Assembly (NCBI GenBank): GCA_003049485.1
Contig: PYST01000130.1
Location: forward strand, 1 to 64,000
DNA from: Ophioceras dolichostomum
Taxonomy: Eukaryota; Ascomycota; Sordariomycetes; Magnaporthales; Ophioceraceae
Direction of reading: 5' to 3'
Length of the DNA: 64,000 nucleotides
Part shown: positions 1 through 9,195 of the stretch, piece by piece
Position numbering within the stretch: the first letter of the stretch is position 1
How the letters are laid out: each line of letters starts with the position of its first letter
Notes under the pieces: model-generated
Databases searched by the model: none
What the model saw: only the letters and a program-made list of their open reading frames with translations
Told to the model about the DNA's origin: nothing
Translations under genes and position numbers: made by a program

Positions 1-198
1 CCGAGGGGGAGGGGGAGGGGGAGGGGGAGGGGGAGAGAACGTGGTGGTAACTTCGGATTGGGCAGGGCTGATCTCGGTGACGGCGCCGCGTTGGAGGACG
101 TGGCGGCTTTGGGGAGTGACGCAGTAGATATGTCATCGGCGACGCCTGCTAGGTGGCGCGTTTCTGGTGCTGCTGCCGTCCCGGACCCAAAGCGATGA
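1..198 (+). CDS. 3' end of an unidentified gene with an RG-repeat stretch (partial, left edge)
   Basis: Reading frame 1 is open from the left edge to a TGA at 196-198. It begins with alternating Arg-Gly codons (about five RG pairs encoded by a GGGGGA purine repeat) and continues as an Ala/Asp-rich tail ending VPDPKR. RG repeats are common in RNA-binding and nucleolar proteins, but nothing else identifies the product. The purine repeat could also be a simple repeat that happens to be open in this frame. The body of the gene, if real, lies to the left of the window. The assignment rests only on the open frame and its codon character. Confidence 0.35.
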   Translation, partial: PRGRGRGRGRGRERGGNFGLGRADLGDGAALEDVAALGSDAVDMSSATPARWRVSGAAAVPDPKR

Positions 199-1020
199 AC
201 CGCCCGACATTCGACGGCCTCAGGTGGACACCTGTTAGGTGGTCATCTTTATTGATTATATACAGACCGTCTACCTGTTCTCCCTCCTTGACCTCTAAAA
301 GCATGTCTAGGTCAGGCAGGTCTGGTCTATCGGAGATAAGCCGAGGTTAATGATATTAACTTTTTACCGTTCTTCTCTTTCCTCACTCTCTCCAGCCGCA
401 CGAACCGTTGAGGTTGGCTCTCTCCTTCAACCCATTCAAGATGAGCGTTAGATTCAAGTTAGCTTACTGTTAGATGGGGGCATCCCTTCAGTTTCTAAGC
501 GACGCTCCTACTCTCTCTCTCTCTCTCCCATAGCCAGGGCCTGCAATGTAATGTGTTGGAATGTGATCCGTGTTATATGTGGTGGCGCGGTACCTCCTTG
601 GTACGGTATGATATAGATGGCGTGTAATATGTACTGTAACCGTGCAAATTTATTAAAAAAAACATCATCCATTACACTAATTGCAAGCTCTGCCTGGGGC
701 CGTCGCCTCCAATCTTCGCGAACTCTGTTTTCTTTGTGTTGAACCTTGTCGACCCTCTCGAGAAGGGATCATATCGGAGATCCGGTCTGACGGCGTATGC
801 AAGCTAGGTCCATGCCCGTCTCTTCCCGTGGCCGAACATCTTCATCACTTCACATCACACTCAGCACTCACCAACTTACAGCCACACCCAGTCCATCATA
901 GGTACCTACATACTACCTATCGCTTCCAAATACAGACAGCCCCTTGTCGTATTACAAGGGATACAGTAGCCAGCTAATATTGTCTATGACAGATATATCG
1001 AATACTCGCCTCCTACAACG
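199..1020. other. Intergenic stretch, MITE copy inside
   Basis: No credible coding frame. It contains a CT microsatellite (about 511-528), the MITE-like copy at 535-692, and otherwise unremarkable sequence up to the RRM/RING relic. Confidence 0.6.
535..692. mobile_element. hAT-type MITE-like element, older copy
   Basis: The left end reads CAGGGCCTGCAATGTAATG. The reverse complement of the right end reads CAGAGCTTGCAAT, then a short insertion, then GTAATG. The length (158 bp) nearly equals that of the better preserved copy at 37304-37456 (153 bp), which shares the same 19-base left end. The flanking 8-mers (527-534 and 693-700) agree at only four of eight positions, so the target duplication is decayed or was never present. 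There is no coding capacity. The family assignment is inferred from the better copy. Confidence 0.6.
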
Positions 1021-2400
1021 ATGCCTCGCGTCAAGATAGCTCCCGCTTCGGCGGAGAAATTGCATAACCCTAACCCCGAAGTCGACGTCAGCAGGGTGAG
1101 GTGCTCATGGCAACGGCCCCTTCGGACGGCATGGCTGTATTTCAAAAAGGAGGAGAACGCCGACTTCGTCTACGAGAGGCTCAACTCCTGCGCGTGGACG
1201 ATCCACGAGGCGTGGGTCACAGTCGAGGAGCAAGCGAAAAGGACTCCGCGCCGCTGTCTCGACGGTCCTTCGTACTACGCTCTCTATGTCACCAAGCTCC
1301 CGGCCGCGACGACCGAGGAGGAAGTGCCCAAGCGCTTCGCGTGGCGCAGGGTGCCCGACGCGGTAGAGATTGAAGTGGAAAGATACGGCGCGGAGGAGGC
1401 GAAGGCTCGAGACGGCGCCATCGACCTCCTGCGCGGCTTCGGACCACTGAAGAGCTGGGAGGTCAGGAACGTCGACGACGGCACGCGGGTGGAGGTGCAG
1501 GCTCGTTTCGAGCGGGAGGCCGACGCCGTGGACGCCGTGAAAGCCCTCCAATTCAAGGCTTCCCCGGTCTACAAGAACACCAACCTGGATGTCCGACACA
1601 TCGCCTCGGCGACCCTCACGATCGAGGAGCAGATGTTCTCCCAGGCCGATTGTGACCTCTACGAGCAGCAGGCCAAGTGGGGAGGAGGGCCACGCCGCAA
1701 GCAGCCTGCCGAGCTGGAAATTCTTGACGCCGAGGGGGAGAACCGCACGATGGTGCTTAGGGGTGACGATCCTAAGCGGGTGGCGCAGGCTTTGAAGGTC
1801 GTCAGGGGCATCATCGCCAAGATCAACAAGGGCACTAAGAAGAAGGCCGCCACCTCCTCCTCGTAGCGCAAGGGCGTCGATAAGCACGCCGTTAAGCACG
1901 CACGACGATGAGGGACATACCGAGGGGAATACCGAGGGGAATACCGAGGGGGGCATCGAGAAGGACACCGAGAAGGACACCGAGAAGGACACAGAGGAGG
2001 ACTAAGGGGAGGAGAAGTAAAGGGATGAGGACGAACGGGAGGAGGATAGTGAGCGAGAAGGAGACTCCCATTCCCTTGCCGCAACGCCCCGTTCGGCACC
2101 CCCAACTGACCCATCTGCCTGGACAGGCCCAGGTCCCTCAGGTTCCTGTTGTCCACACGCCCTGCTCCCACATGTACTGCCTTGACTGCTACATCCGGAA
2201 ATGCACGACCTGGTTCGAGGGGGAGGAGGGGGAGGAGGAGGAGGCGGCCAGACGCAGCAGCATTATCAGCCAGAGCGGCAGGGGACGGGGCCGCAAGCTC
2301 CTCCCCCTGAGGGGAGGATCTGCACAAGACGCTTCCGGCGGACGGGCTTGAGGCCGTGCTCAAGGCTTCGTTCCGAGCCCGACGGACGAAGAAGGCATTA
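1021..2400 (+). pseudogene. Relic of an RRM plus RING/IBR (RBR-type) protein gene, truncated and frameshifted
   Basis: An open frame (1021-1866, 281 codons) resembles the RRM-like and KH-like segments that precede the RBR module in large fungal helicase/RBR proteins: a tract near residues 24-56, a second RRM-like unit near 140-190, and a basic end. Downstream, pieces of the next module lie in different frames. A PIC of a first RING Cys pair is at 2110-2118, with a TGA just before it where Cys would be expected. The stretch VHTPCSHMYCLDCY at 2151-2192 has C-x-H-x2-C-x2-C spacing. An IBR-like helix, LEAVLKASF, is near 2347-2373. Frames break at a 12-bp minisatellite (1919-1991) and a GGA tract (2217-2245). 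No helicase domain is present and the right end runs into a MITE copy. I infer a decayed gene; a short functional RRM protein ending at 1866 remains possible. Confidence 0.6.
1919..1991 (+). repeat. 12-bp minisatellite inside the RBR relic
   Basis: About three copies of ACCGAGGGGAAT grade into about three copies of ACCGAGAAGGAC. The array sits between the RRM-like frame and the RING remnants and does not shift frame by itself, but it separates two segments that should be contiguous. Confidence 0.8.
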
Positions 2401-2517
2401 ATGTATTGTATCTTGTAGTGCATTTCCAGACCTGATATATTTTAGGCAGTGTTCCACCATACGAGGCAGGTTTCGCGGCACTAAATACACCACAAAATCA
2501 CATGCCAAAGCAGCCCT
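2399..2517. mobile_element. Degraded internal portion of the same MITE family
   Basis: Positions 2399-2434 (ATGTATTGTATCTTGTAGTG onward) and 2458-2505 (ATACGAGGCAGG onward) align collinearly with 37326-37360 and 37387-37435 of the intact MITE. They keep the same order, with scattered substitutions and small gaps. The CAGGGCCTGC left terminus is missing; a TAGGGCTGC-like right end may survive near 2509-2518 on the minus strand. It abuts the last recognisable codons of the RBR relic, so it probably inserted into that gene or its remains. Confidence 0.5.
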
Positions 2518-2792
2518 AATCATAGTCTATAATGTAGTTTTCCCTTTTAATAATCCGTTCCAAAACCATACCAACCAACTCCAGGCTGCGAAATGAAGAA
2601 GACAGTAAAAGGGGAGAACCCTTCCATCCCCAAACTGCCTACCTACCTACCTACACGAAGATAGGTTGGCGCTGAAATAGGGTAGGTACAGATGCAATAA
2701 GAGCACAAGGCAAGGAGTTTTCGGCCAACAAAAGAACCCAGATGACGGGAAGCCATCCAGTCCCAGACCCCATCGCCAACAATACGGCCCCC
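2518..2792. other. Probable DIM1 3' untranslated region
   Basis: Non-coding stretch between the MITE remnant and the DIM1 stop codon. It carries a short TACC repeat (2641-2654), one of many such motifs in the intergenic DNA of this window. Confidence 0.4.
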
Positions 2793-4174
2793 TCAACTAG
2801 CCCCCGACGACGAGAAATGTATCCCCTCAGCATTGAAAGCAGCCAGCAGCCTCAAGAAGTCGTTCTGGTGGCACTTATTTGCTCGCTTGTCCGACAGGCC
2901 CGTCTCCCGCAGGACCTTCTCGATCTTATTGCGCACCAGCTCGCCCACCTTCGTCTTCTTCCTGCGGCTCGGCGTCTTGGAGAGCATGGCCCTCGCCTTC
3001 TGCTGCTGTTGAAGATCCTTGAAGAACTCCGGCACGTCTTCTTCGTTCACACCATCCACATCCATAATGCCGCCCCATTCATCCCCCTCTTCTTCTTCTT
3101 CTTCTTCTTCCCCTTCGCCGCCTGCTCCTCCCCTTTCTTCATAATCGCCATCCATCTCCATATCGCCGTCATCAACAGCAGAAGAAGCAGGGTTATTATC
3201 ATCCCCCTCCTCAAAAAGAGGCCCATCCTCAACCGCAACATCGTTCAGCGTGCACCAGGTCTTGTAGTTCCGCTCCACCATGGCCAGCACCTCTTTGGTC
3301 CCCAGCCAGGCCGAGTGCATCGTCTTGTTCTTGCGGTTGAAGCACACTCTCAGCATGCCGTCCCACTCCTCCCACGACACCTGCGGCCTTTCTTTACCGG
3401 TGTACGGTTCAATGCGCACGACGGACGACTCTACCTGGGGCGGCGGCTTGAAGTTCGCGCGGCCAACCTTCATGACGTGCGTTACTTTTGCGAAGAGTTG
3501 GACGTTCACTGACTGTGACGACAGGACAGAGACAGACAATCAGCATTTGTGTTTTTGGAGACATACGACACAAGCGGAAGGGGGGAGGGAGGTTGCGTCT
3601 TAGCTACTTGACTCACAAGCCGAGAATAAAGCGAATCCCCCGGCATCGCCGTCAGCCTGCTCGAGAACTCCCTCTGGAACATCAGCACCGCGCACCTCGG
3701 CGGGCTGGGCAGCGCCAGCATCTTGAACACGAGCGGCGAGCTGATCTGGTACGGCGTGTTGCTGATCAGGACGTCGAACGGCGGCAGGTCCGCCTTGATG
3801 ACGTCGCCCAGTATCACCTCCAGCTTTCTTTGTTCTGGCTTCCCCTGCACGCGCTTCGTCAGCTCGGCGCCCATGCGCGGGTCGAGCTCCACCGCGATCA
3901 GCCGGTTCGCGCGCTCGAGGATCCGAACCGACAAATTGCCCGTTCCGGGCCCCACCTCGAGGACGGTGTCGGTCGGTCGGAGGAAGGCTTTTTTCACGAT
4001 CTCCTCGGCGATGCCGGGGTTCTTGAGGATGTGCTGCCCGTAGTCCTTCTTGAATTTGAACACGTTGTTTTTTTGTGATGGTGCGGTAGGTCCTCCCGAC
4101 GGCTTTGAGTGTCTGTCGTATGGTGATGAGGACGCAGCGGCGCCCGCACGCCGGGGAGTCTTGACTTTGCCCAT
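2793..4174 (-). CDS. DIM1: 18S rRNA N6-adenine dimethyltransferase Dim1
   Basis: This KsgA/Dim1-family enzyme transfers four methyl groups from S-adenosylmethionine to two adjacent adenines near the 3' end of 18S rRNA, in the nucleolus and pre-40S particle. Exons are 4174-3617 and 3512-2793, with an intron at 3513-3616 (GTGAGT...CACAG). They join in frame to give 425 residues. The SAM-binding motif VLEVGPGTGN is at residues 71-80 and the catalytic NTPY at 139-142; after the splice, NVQLFAKVTHVMKVGR and PPPQVESSVVRIEP match the family closely. I chose the ATG at 4174 because MGKVK matches the usual N-terminus; an in-frame ATG at 4216 is the alternative. Yeast Dim1 has about 318 residues. The excess here is an N-terminal Ala/Ser stretch and a highly acidic insertion (about 270-335) before the conserved C-terminal FLRLLAAFNAEGIHF. 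Confidence 0.96.
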
Positions 4175-4696
4175 GGCGGATGGGTCGGCGTGGGCGGTCG
4201 GTCGGGGAATGCGCACAAGAGGACTGGAGGTTCGGGATACCGGAAAGAAGAGAGGGGTAAGGAATTAGTCCGAGAACTCAACGATCTTCTCTAATATTCG
4301 AATCGAAACGGTGACGGCTTTGAATCTCGTGCTGAGACGCAGAGAGCTTGAGCTTGAAATAATTTTTTTTCTAGCTGGCGGTGGTCGATGGGCTGCCCCG
4401 CGATCCTGTCATCCCCACACATACTGAGCTAGGGGTATTTTTTTCTTATCGCCTTATCGTCTACTCCACAGCGCTTCTAATCCCTGCAACCAAGCCTAGC
4501 TGACCCTAACCCTGACAAACCAGGTTCTAGGATCCTGTCACGGATGATTCTCCCCCCGTTGTCGATGTGGCCCTCGTATTTTCTTCTGTAGAATGGTTCT
4601 GTGCCTAGGTAGGTTTTAGGTGGGTACCAAGATTAAGGTAATAGTCGTAGCGGCCCGTACGTTCGTTCTCCTCAGGTGTGTGTACGTTAGGTTCTT
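4175..4696. other. DIM1 upstream region and arrestin-gene 3' flank
   Basis: 522 bp between two minus-strand genes. It should hold the DIM1 promoter and leader and the arrestin-like gene's 3' end. A CCTAGGTAGGT motif lies near 4601-4611. Nothing else stands out. Confidence 0.5.
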
Positions 4697-6427
4697 TCAT
4701 GCCCGCTTGGATCCTCCCGTCGCCTCCTCGTAACTCGGTGGTGGCGCATCGTAGTCTTCCGTCGCCACAGGTACTTGGTTCTGCTGCGGCTGCTGTGTCG
4801 TCGCCCCCACCCCCTGCGGTCCATCCATCGGGTTCGTCGGCCTCCTAGGCGGTAGATTCGGCGGTCTCTCGCCTCCACCGGCACCAGAAGCAGAAGGAGT
4901 AGCTGTTCCCGCCCCCGTCGCCGCGGCGGCGCTTGACCTGCGTCGCAACTCCGGGTTGGCCAGGCCGGAGTAAACCTCGACGGAGCTGAAGACCAGCGGC
5001 AAGAATATGGCCTGCGGCTGCCGCTGTGCGTCTTTCGTTGAACTCTCGCCACGCAGGCCCCAGCTCAGCCCCAGCTTGATCTCCAGCCTGAAGGTCCTCG
5101 TCAGGTTGCACGCGACGAAGGAAGGCGTCATCCCGGCCTGGCTCGACGGCAAGCTGGAGTCTGTCCACAACGAGGCGGGCAGCACGACCTCGCTGCCGAC
5201 GGGTGCGTCCGGGTCGACGACGGGCGTGGAGAGGTTCGGCTTCGAGACGATCACCCACCGCTTCGACTCCTGGTTTGACAGGTCCTGGCACCGCACCGTG
5301 GTGTTGCCGATGAGCTCGACGTGCAGGCTGGTCAGGAAGGCCTTCTGCCTGCTGGGCACTAGCTTGCGCGCGATGATGCGCAGGGGTAACGGTTTGCCCA
5401 CTGTGAGGATGCTGGGGTAGGGGAGTCGCGCAGACATCTCCACTGATGGGGGCAGACCCGACTGGAGCGACTGGTCTGGATCCCCTCCTCCGGTGCCGCT
5501 ATCACCACCAGCACCACCACCACTACTGCTACTTGGACCACCAGATGTGCTGCTGCCGCTCTCTCCTGTCTCCCCGGGGAACGTAGGCGAGGGCTGTGGA
5601 GTGAAGAACGGGTTCTTGGAAGATTTGGAGTTCTGTTCACGCCTCTTCCCAAACCCTGGCGAGCTCGGTGTCGCGGACGGTGTGCGCGGGCGGAAAGTGA
5701 AGGGCCGGCGGGCGTAGGCCTCCTGGCCCGTCGGCGGCGGCCGCGGCGGCTCCAGGGGCAGCAGGCGGAAGTTGATCTGGTAGCGCCAGTTCTCCTTCAG
5801 GAGGCCCGGGCGCTGGATGGTGCACTTGACGAAGTAGGTGACGTCGGCCTGGTGGCCCATGCCGCCCAGGGTGGGCGGCAGCGTGTTCGTGACGTGCGAG
5901 TAGAGCAGCTGCCTGCTGCCGTCCATGACGCGGATGCCGCCCACGCCGAATATACCCGGCCCCTCGCCGAACCCCCCCGAGCCGGCCAGCCCGCCGATCT
6001 GGGCCATGGCGTGCGGGTCGCTGCAGGCGTTGTTCATGGGGATCTTGAAGCGGAACCGGAAGCTGTGCTGGCCCGGCTGCAGCCAGACGGGCACGGCGTG
6101 CGCGGGCACGCTCTTGTCGGGGAACACCTGCTGGACCTTGTACAGGACCTTGTGGTTCTCGTGGATGACGCTCCCGGGAGCCGCGCCGACGGGCGGGCCG
6201 TGGCGGTGGTTGTACCGCTGCCGGCCGGGGCCGGCGTAGTTGCCGGGATAGTTCGGGTCGAGGTTCGGCACGCCAAGGGCCGTGCGTGCCTCGCCCTCCA
6301 GCTTCACCACCACCGCCCCCACCTGCTCGGAACGGTTGAGGTTGAGAATCACCCGCCCAGATATTGAGTCTAGGTTGGTGTAGAAGTCCCGAGGGCCGTT
6401 CTCGTCCAGAGATATCCTAATAGACAT
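4697..6427 (-). CDS. Arrestin-domain protein with C-terminal PPxY (ART-type trafficking adaptor)
   Basis: Intronless, 576 residues. An arrestin N-like region (about 1-230) opens with SIRISLDENGPRDFYTNLDS and contains the beta-rich GRVILNLNRSEQVGAVVVKLEGEART and FRFRFKIPMNNAC. A Ser/Gly/Pro-rich linker (about 245-325) leads into an arrestin C-like region (about 330-475), with LPYPSILTVGKPLPLRIIARKL and LTRTFRLEIKLGLSWGLRGE. The tail ends APPPSYEEAT; PPSY is at 563-566. In fungi, ARTs use PPxY motifs to recruit Rsp5/Nedd4-type HECT ubiquitin ligases to plasma-membrane transporters for endocytosis. The arrestin fold and PPSY are visible in the sequence; the role as a ligase adaptor is inferred and the cargo unknown. 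It does not look like Rim8/PalF, but the exact subgroup is unresolved. Confidence 0.85.
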   Translation of the reverse strand: MSIRISLDENGPRDFYTNLDSISGRVILNLNRSEQVGAVVVKLEGEARTALGVPNLDPNYPGNYAGPGRQRYNHRHGPPVGAAPGSVIHENHKVLYKVQQVFPDKSVPAHAVPVWLQPGQHSFRFRFKIPMNNACSDPHAMAQIGGLAGSGGFGEGPGIFGVGGIRVMDGSRQLLYSHVTNTLPPTLGGMGHQADVTYFVKCTIQRPGLLKENWRYQINFRLLPLEPPRPPPTGQEAYARRPFTFRPRTPSATPSSPGFGKRREQNSKSSKNPFFTPQPSPTFPGETGESGSSTSGGPSSSSGGGAGGDSGTGGGDPDQSLQSGLPPSVEMSARLPYPSILTVGKPLPLRIIARKLVPSRQKAFLTSLHVELIGNTTVRCQDLSNQESKRWVIVSKPNLSTPVVDPDAPVGSEVVLPASLWTDSSLPSSQAGMTPSFVACNLTRTFRLEIKLGLSWGLRGESSTKDAQRQPQAIFLPLVFSSVEVYSGLANPELRRRSSAAAATGAGTATPSASGAGGGERPPNLPPRRPTNPMDGPQGVGATTQQPQQNQVPVATEDYDAPPPSYEEATGGSKRA

Positions 6428-9195
6428 GATGGTATGTTTATGGTGATGGTGGAGGTGGCGGTTGGCGTGAAAGCAGGTCCGGTGGAGGTTGCGGCAAGGT
6501 GTCTGGTGTGATGACGTCCAGTTGGATGTCCAGCAAGAAGGCCCCTCTGTATTCTCGCCTGCGACACAGGCTTGACTGTGTTAATATTATCGGCCTGCAG
6601 TGTGGTTTCTGCTTGGTATCCGGGATAACCAATGGAAGTCTCAACTTCCAAAGACCCAGATACCTGTCTGATGCGAGGCGCCCCAGACGTGGAGAACTTT
6701 TTGAAGGTGCTGCCCGTCTAGGCTCTGTCGTGGTTGCTCCCGTCCGGATCTTAAACTGGAACTCGCCCTGTCTTGGTGGGTGTGCCCACAGAAGCTTGAG
6801 AAGGTGGGGGTTGCCTGACAAACCGGAATAATGTGTCGAGACCCAAGTCTTCTCCAGTCGAGTTAGGTCGGGTGGAGGCAGCAGTAGCGCTGGTAGAGTT
6901 TTTAGAAATACTAAGTCGGTAGAAAGAAGAGGGTGTAAAGTCTGCAGCTAGGGTCGACATCGACCTTGCTTCGTTCGTCCAGTCGAGTTAGTCAGGCACT
7001 CACAGTTGGAGCTATTACCTGCCAACAGCACCTAACTATAACCACCGCCCTCCGCTTCTGCAGGTAAGATTCCTCACGGCAGCCCTTTTTGTTTGTGGGA
7101 TTCCTGAGGGTTCAAATTCCAACCGCTGCCATTAATAAAGAAAATGGCCTCAAATAACATACGAACGTATTAGTTATTGACGGCATTACCCATTGTTTCG
7201 GACATCGAAATAAAGTTGAGCACACCACCGAACAGCCCGGCCTGGCCCACAACTGCGGTTTCGGGCAACGACGACGCGTGCTTTCAATTGCAAAATCTCT
7301 TTGGTCCTTAGGTACAGGGGACGCTGGAAGCCGGGCTGGGAGCTGGCATACGTAATTGTTGGCTTGCTCAGCCCCCTTCTCGACGGCCTCCCTCCCCCAT
7401 CTTTTCCCCATTCCGCCTTGCGGTCCGCCCACCAAACATCGAAAAGAGTGTATGAATTCGCGTCCGTCCGTATCGCTATTGAAACAGTACGCGGGTAGCA
7501 TCATACTCCCGACGATCCGACGAACTCCTCCGCCGTATACACGAATGCTCTCGTGGCTCAGGTAGGTTGCCCCTTGGAGTTACCACCAGACGCTTGGCGC
7601 CGATGATGGGATGCGGGCGGCTGATGGTCCACCGGGTCCAGGTTTTCTCGAAGTCCACGCCACTCACTCGCTCGCTGCACTTACTGAGTGATTCATGTAG
7701 ATGCAAGATGCAATGCAAGCACCCTATGTATGGAGTCCATCATGCCCGCCGATCACAGAATATTGCTATAATTAGGGGCAACCGAGTGCCGCTGGCGGCT
7801 CTCGACTCATTGGATTGGTTGGTCTGTGCTGGCAGCCGGTTGGAGATGCTCAGGGTGTCCTTCGAATTCTTCGGCGGTTCTCCGTACGGTTCAGACCTAG
7901 TGGTAGTATCCGCATCCACTCACGTCATCCTATGCCGGCATGTCACCGTTACAGGGGACCCAATCCACAAACCAGAGAGTCGGGGACTGTCGAAAAGTCA
8001 TGATCGCAAGTTAGAGCTGCAACTTAAACCCAGAAGGAGCACCATCAGGACACATCCCCGACGGAATTGCTTCCGCTCATGGCCACACCAAAACCAGTAG
8101 CTGTAATAAGTAGGTGGGTAGATTCATCATTTGTTATTCATGTCGTCGTTAAGTTGCCTGCCAATGCCCATTGCTAGTCCTTCAATTGCGTCCCGACTCC
8201 TTCACGGTAGCTCGACGAGAGCCGGTAGCTCCGGAAGAGGTGACGACAGAGAGAGAAAAGGAGGTGAGAAAGGAATAAAGGAAAACAAGGTATGAATCCA
8301 AAAAGCAACGCCTCGAAAGCCACGCGTATCTGCCCCTCTGCTGCAGCATTCCCTACGAACAGGGCTGATAGGGCTGAAATGCTTGGCTTTCTCATGCCGC
8401 GTTTTCGCTGTTCCTGGCTGTTCATCGCACCGCGGCCAATCCTCTCCACGAACAAAGCAAAACAGCAAAGAGATGCCGTAAGAAATTATGCAAGAGTCCA
8501 GCAATATTGAGCAAAAGGCACAAGCAACGCGATGTGTAGGCAAGAGGGTATGTAGGGGTGGGCAGAGACGTTACGTAGGGAGGTGCCTAGGAAGGCGGGA
8601 AACGGGAGTGACTGAGGAAGCAGGCTGGAACAGAAGAAGAGAAGAAAATAAGAAAAGAAAAAAAAAAAGACCGGAAATAAAAGAGCAAAAAGGATTTGAC
8701 CATGAATACTAAATGCGCAGCCCAGCCCCCCAAGAAATATCACCAACCATCTAACTCCTAACTCTTTAATACGCCCAGCTCCCATCTCCCACCCACCCGG
8801 CACTAATAGACACTAAAACATGTAGCAGTAACCTACCTAGGCAGCTGCCTCGAGGGGGTCTTCCAATCCAAGTGAAGTAAGTAGGTACATAGGTACATAG
8901 GTACATAGGTACATAGGTACATAGGTACATAGGTACATAGGTAGAAATAAAGCAGCTACAGCCACAGAAAGAAGGGGGAAAACAGAAAAGATATCGTGAA
9001 AATGAAATGCGCTAACTCCGGACGCGCCAAGCAGTCGACGCTAATGAATAATGCTCCCCCATGCCGCCCCCCTTTTCGCTGTGTGCCGACCAAAAAAGCA
9101 ACCCAAAATCCAAAAATCCAAGGTTGAGAGGCAAGGCAAGGAATGGATAGACAGAGAAAAAAAAAGGTCCGATTGGCCTGGGTGTGAGAAATCCA
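6428..9195. other. Gene-free intergenic region
   Basis: 2.8 kb between the 5' end of the arrestin gene and the 3' end of the SP-RING gene. The longest open frame (7567-8100, plus) has no family features and atypical composition. The stretch holds an octamer array (8883-8938), A-rich tracts (8640-8670, 9155-9165) and no recognisable RNA gene. Confidence 0.55.
8883..8938. repeat. Octamer tandem repeat (AGGTACAT)7
   Basis: Seven uninterrupted copies of AGGTACAT lie about 260 bp downstream of the SP-RING stop codon. The unit contains the GGTACC/TAGGTA-like core that recurs in other intergenic regions of this window. Confidence 0.9.

Noticed and set aside
1105..1992. 295-codon minus-strand frame over the RRM-like relic
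   Set aside because: The sense frame shows RRM/KH-like patterning and the antisense does not; the minisatellite supplies its SVSFSVSF start.
2742..3512. 256-codon plus-strand frame opposite DIM1 exon 2
   Set aside because: Shadow of a strongly conserved gene; its poly-Phe stretch is the complement of the acidic GAA/GAG run.
7100..7130. tRNA-like GGTTCAAATTCC
   Set aside because: The T-stem does not pair and there is no A-box at proper distance.
7567..8100. 177-codon plus-strand frame
   Set aside because: No recognisable motif and random-looking composition; probably chance.
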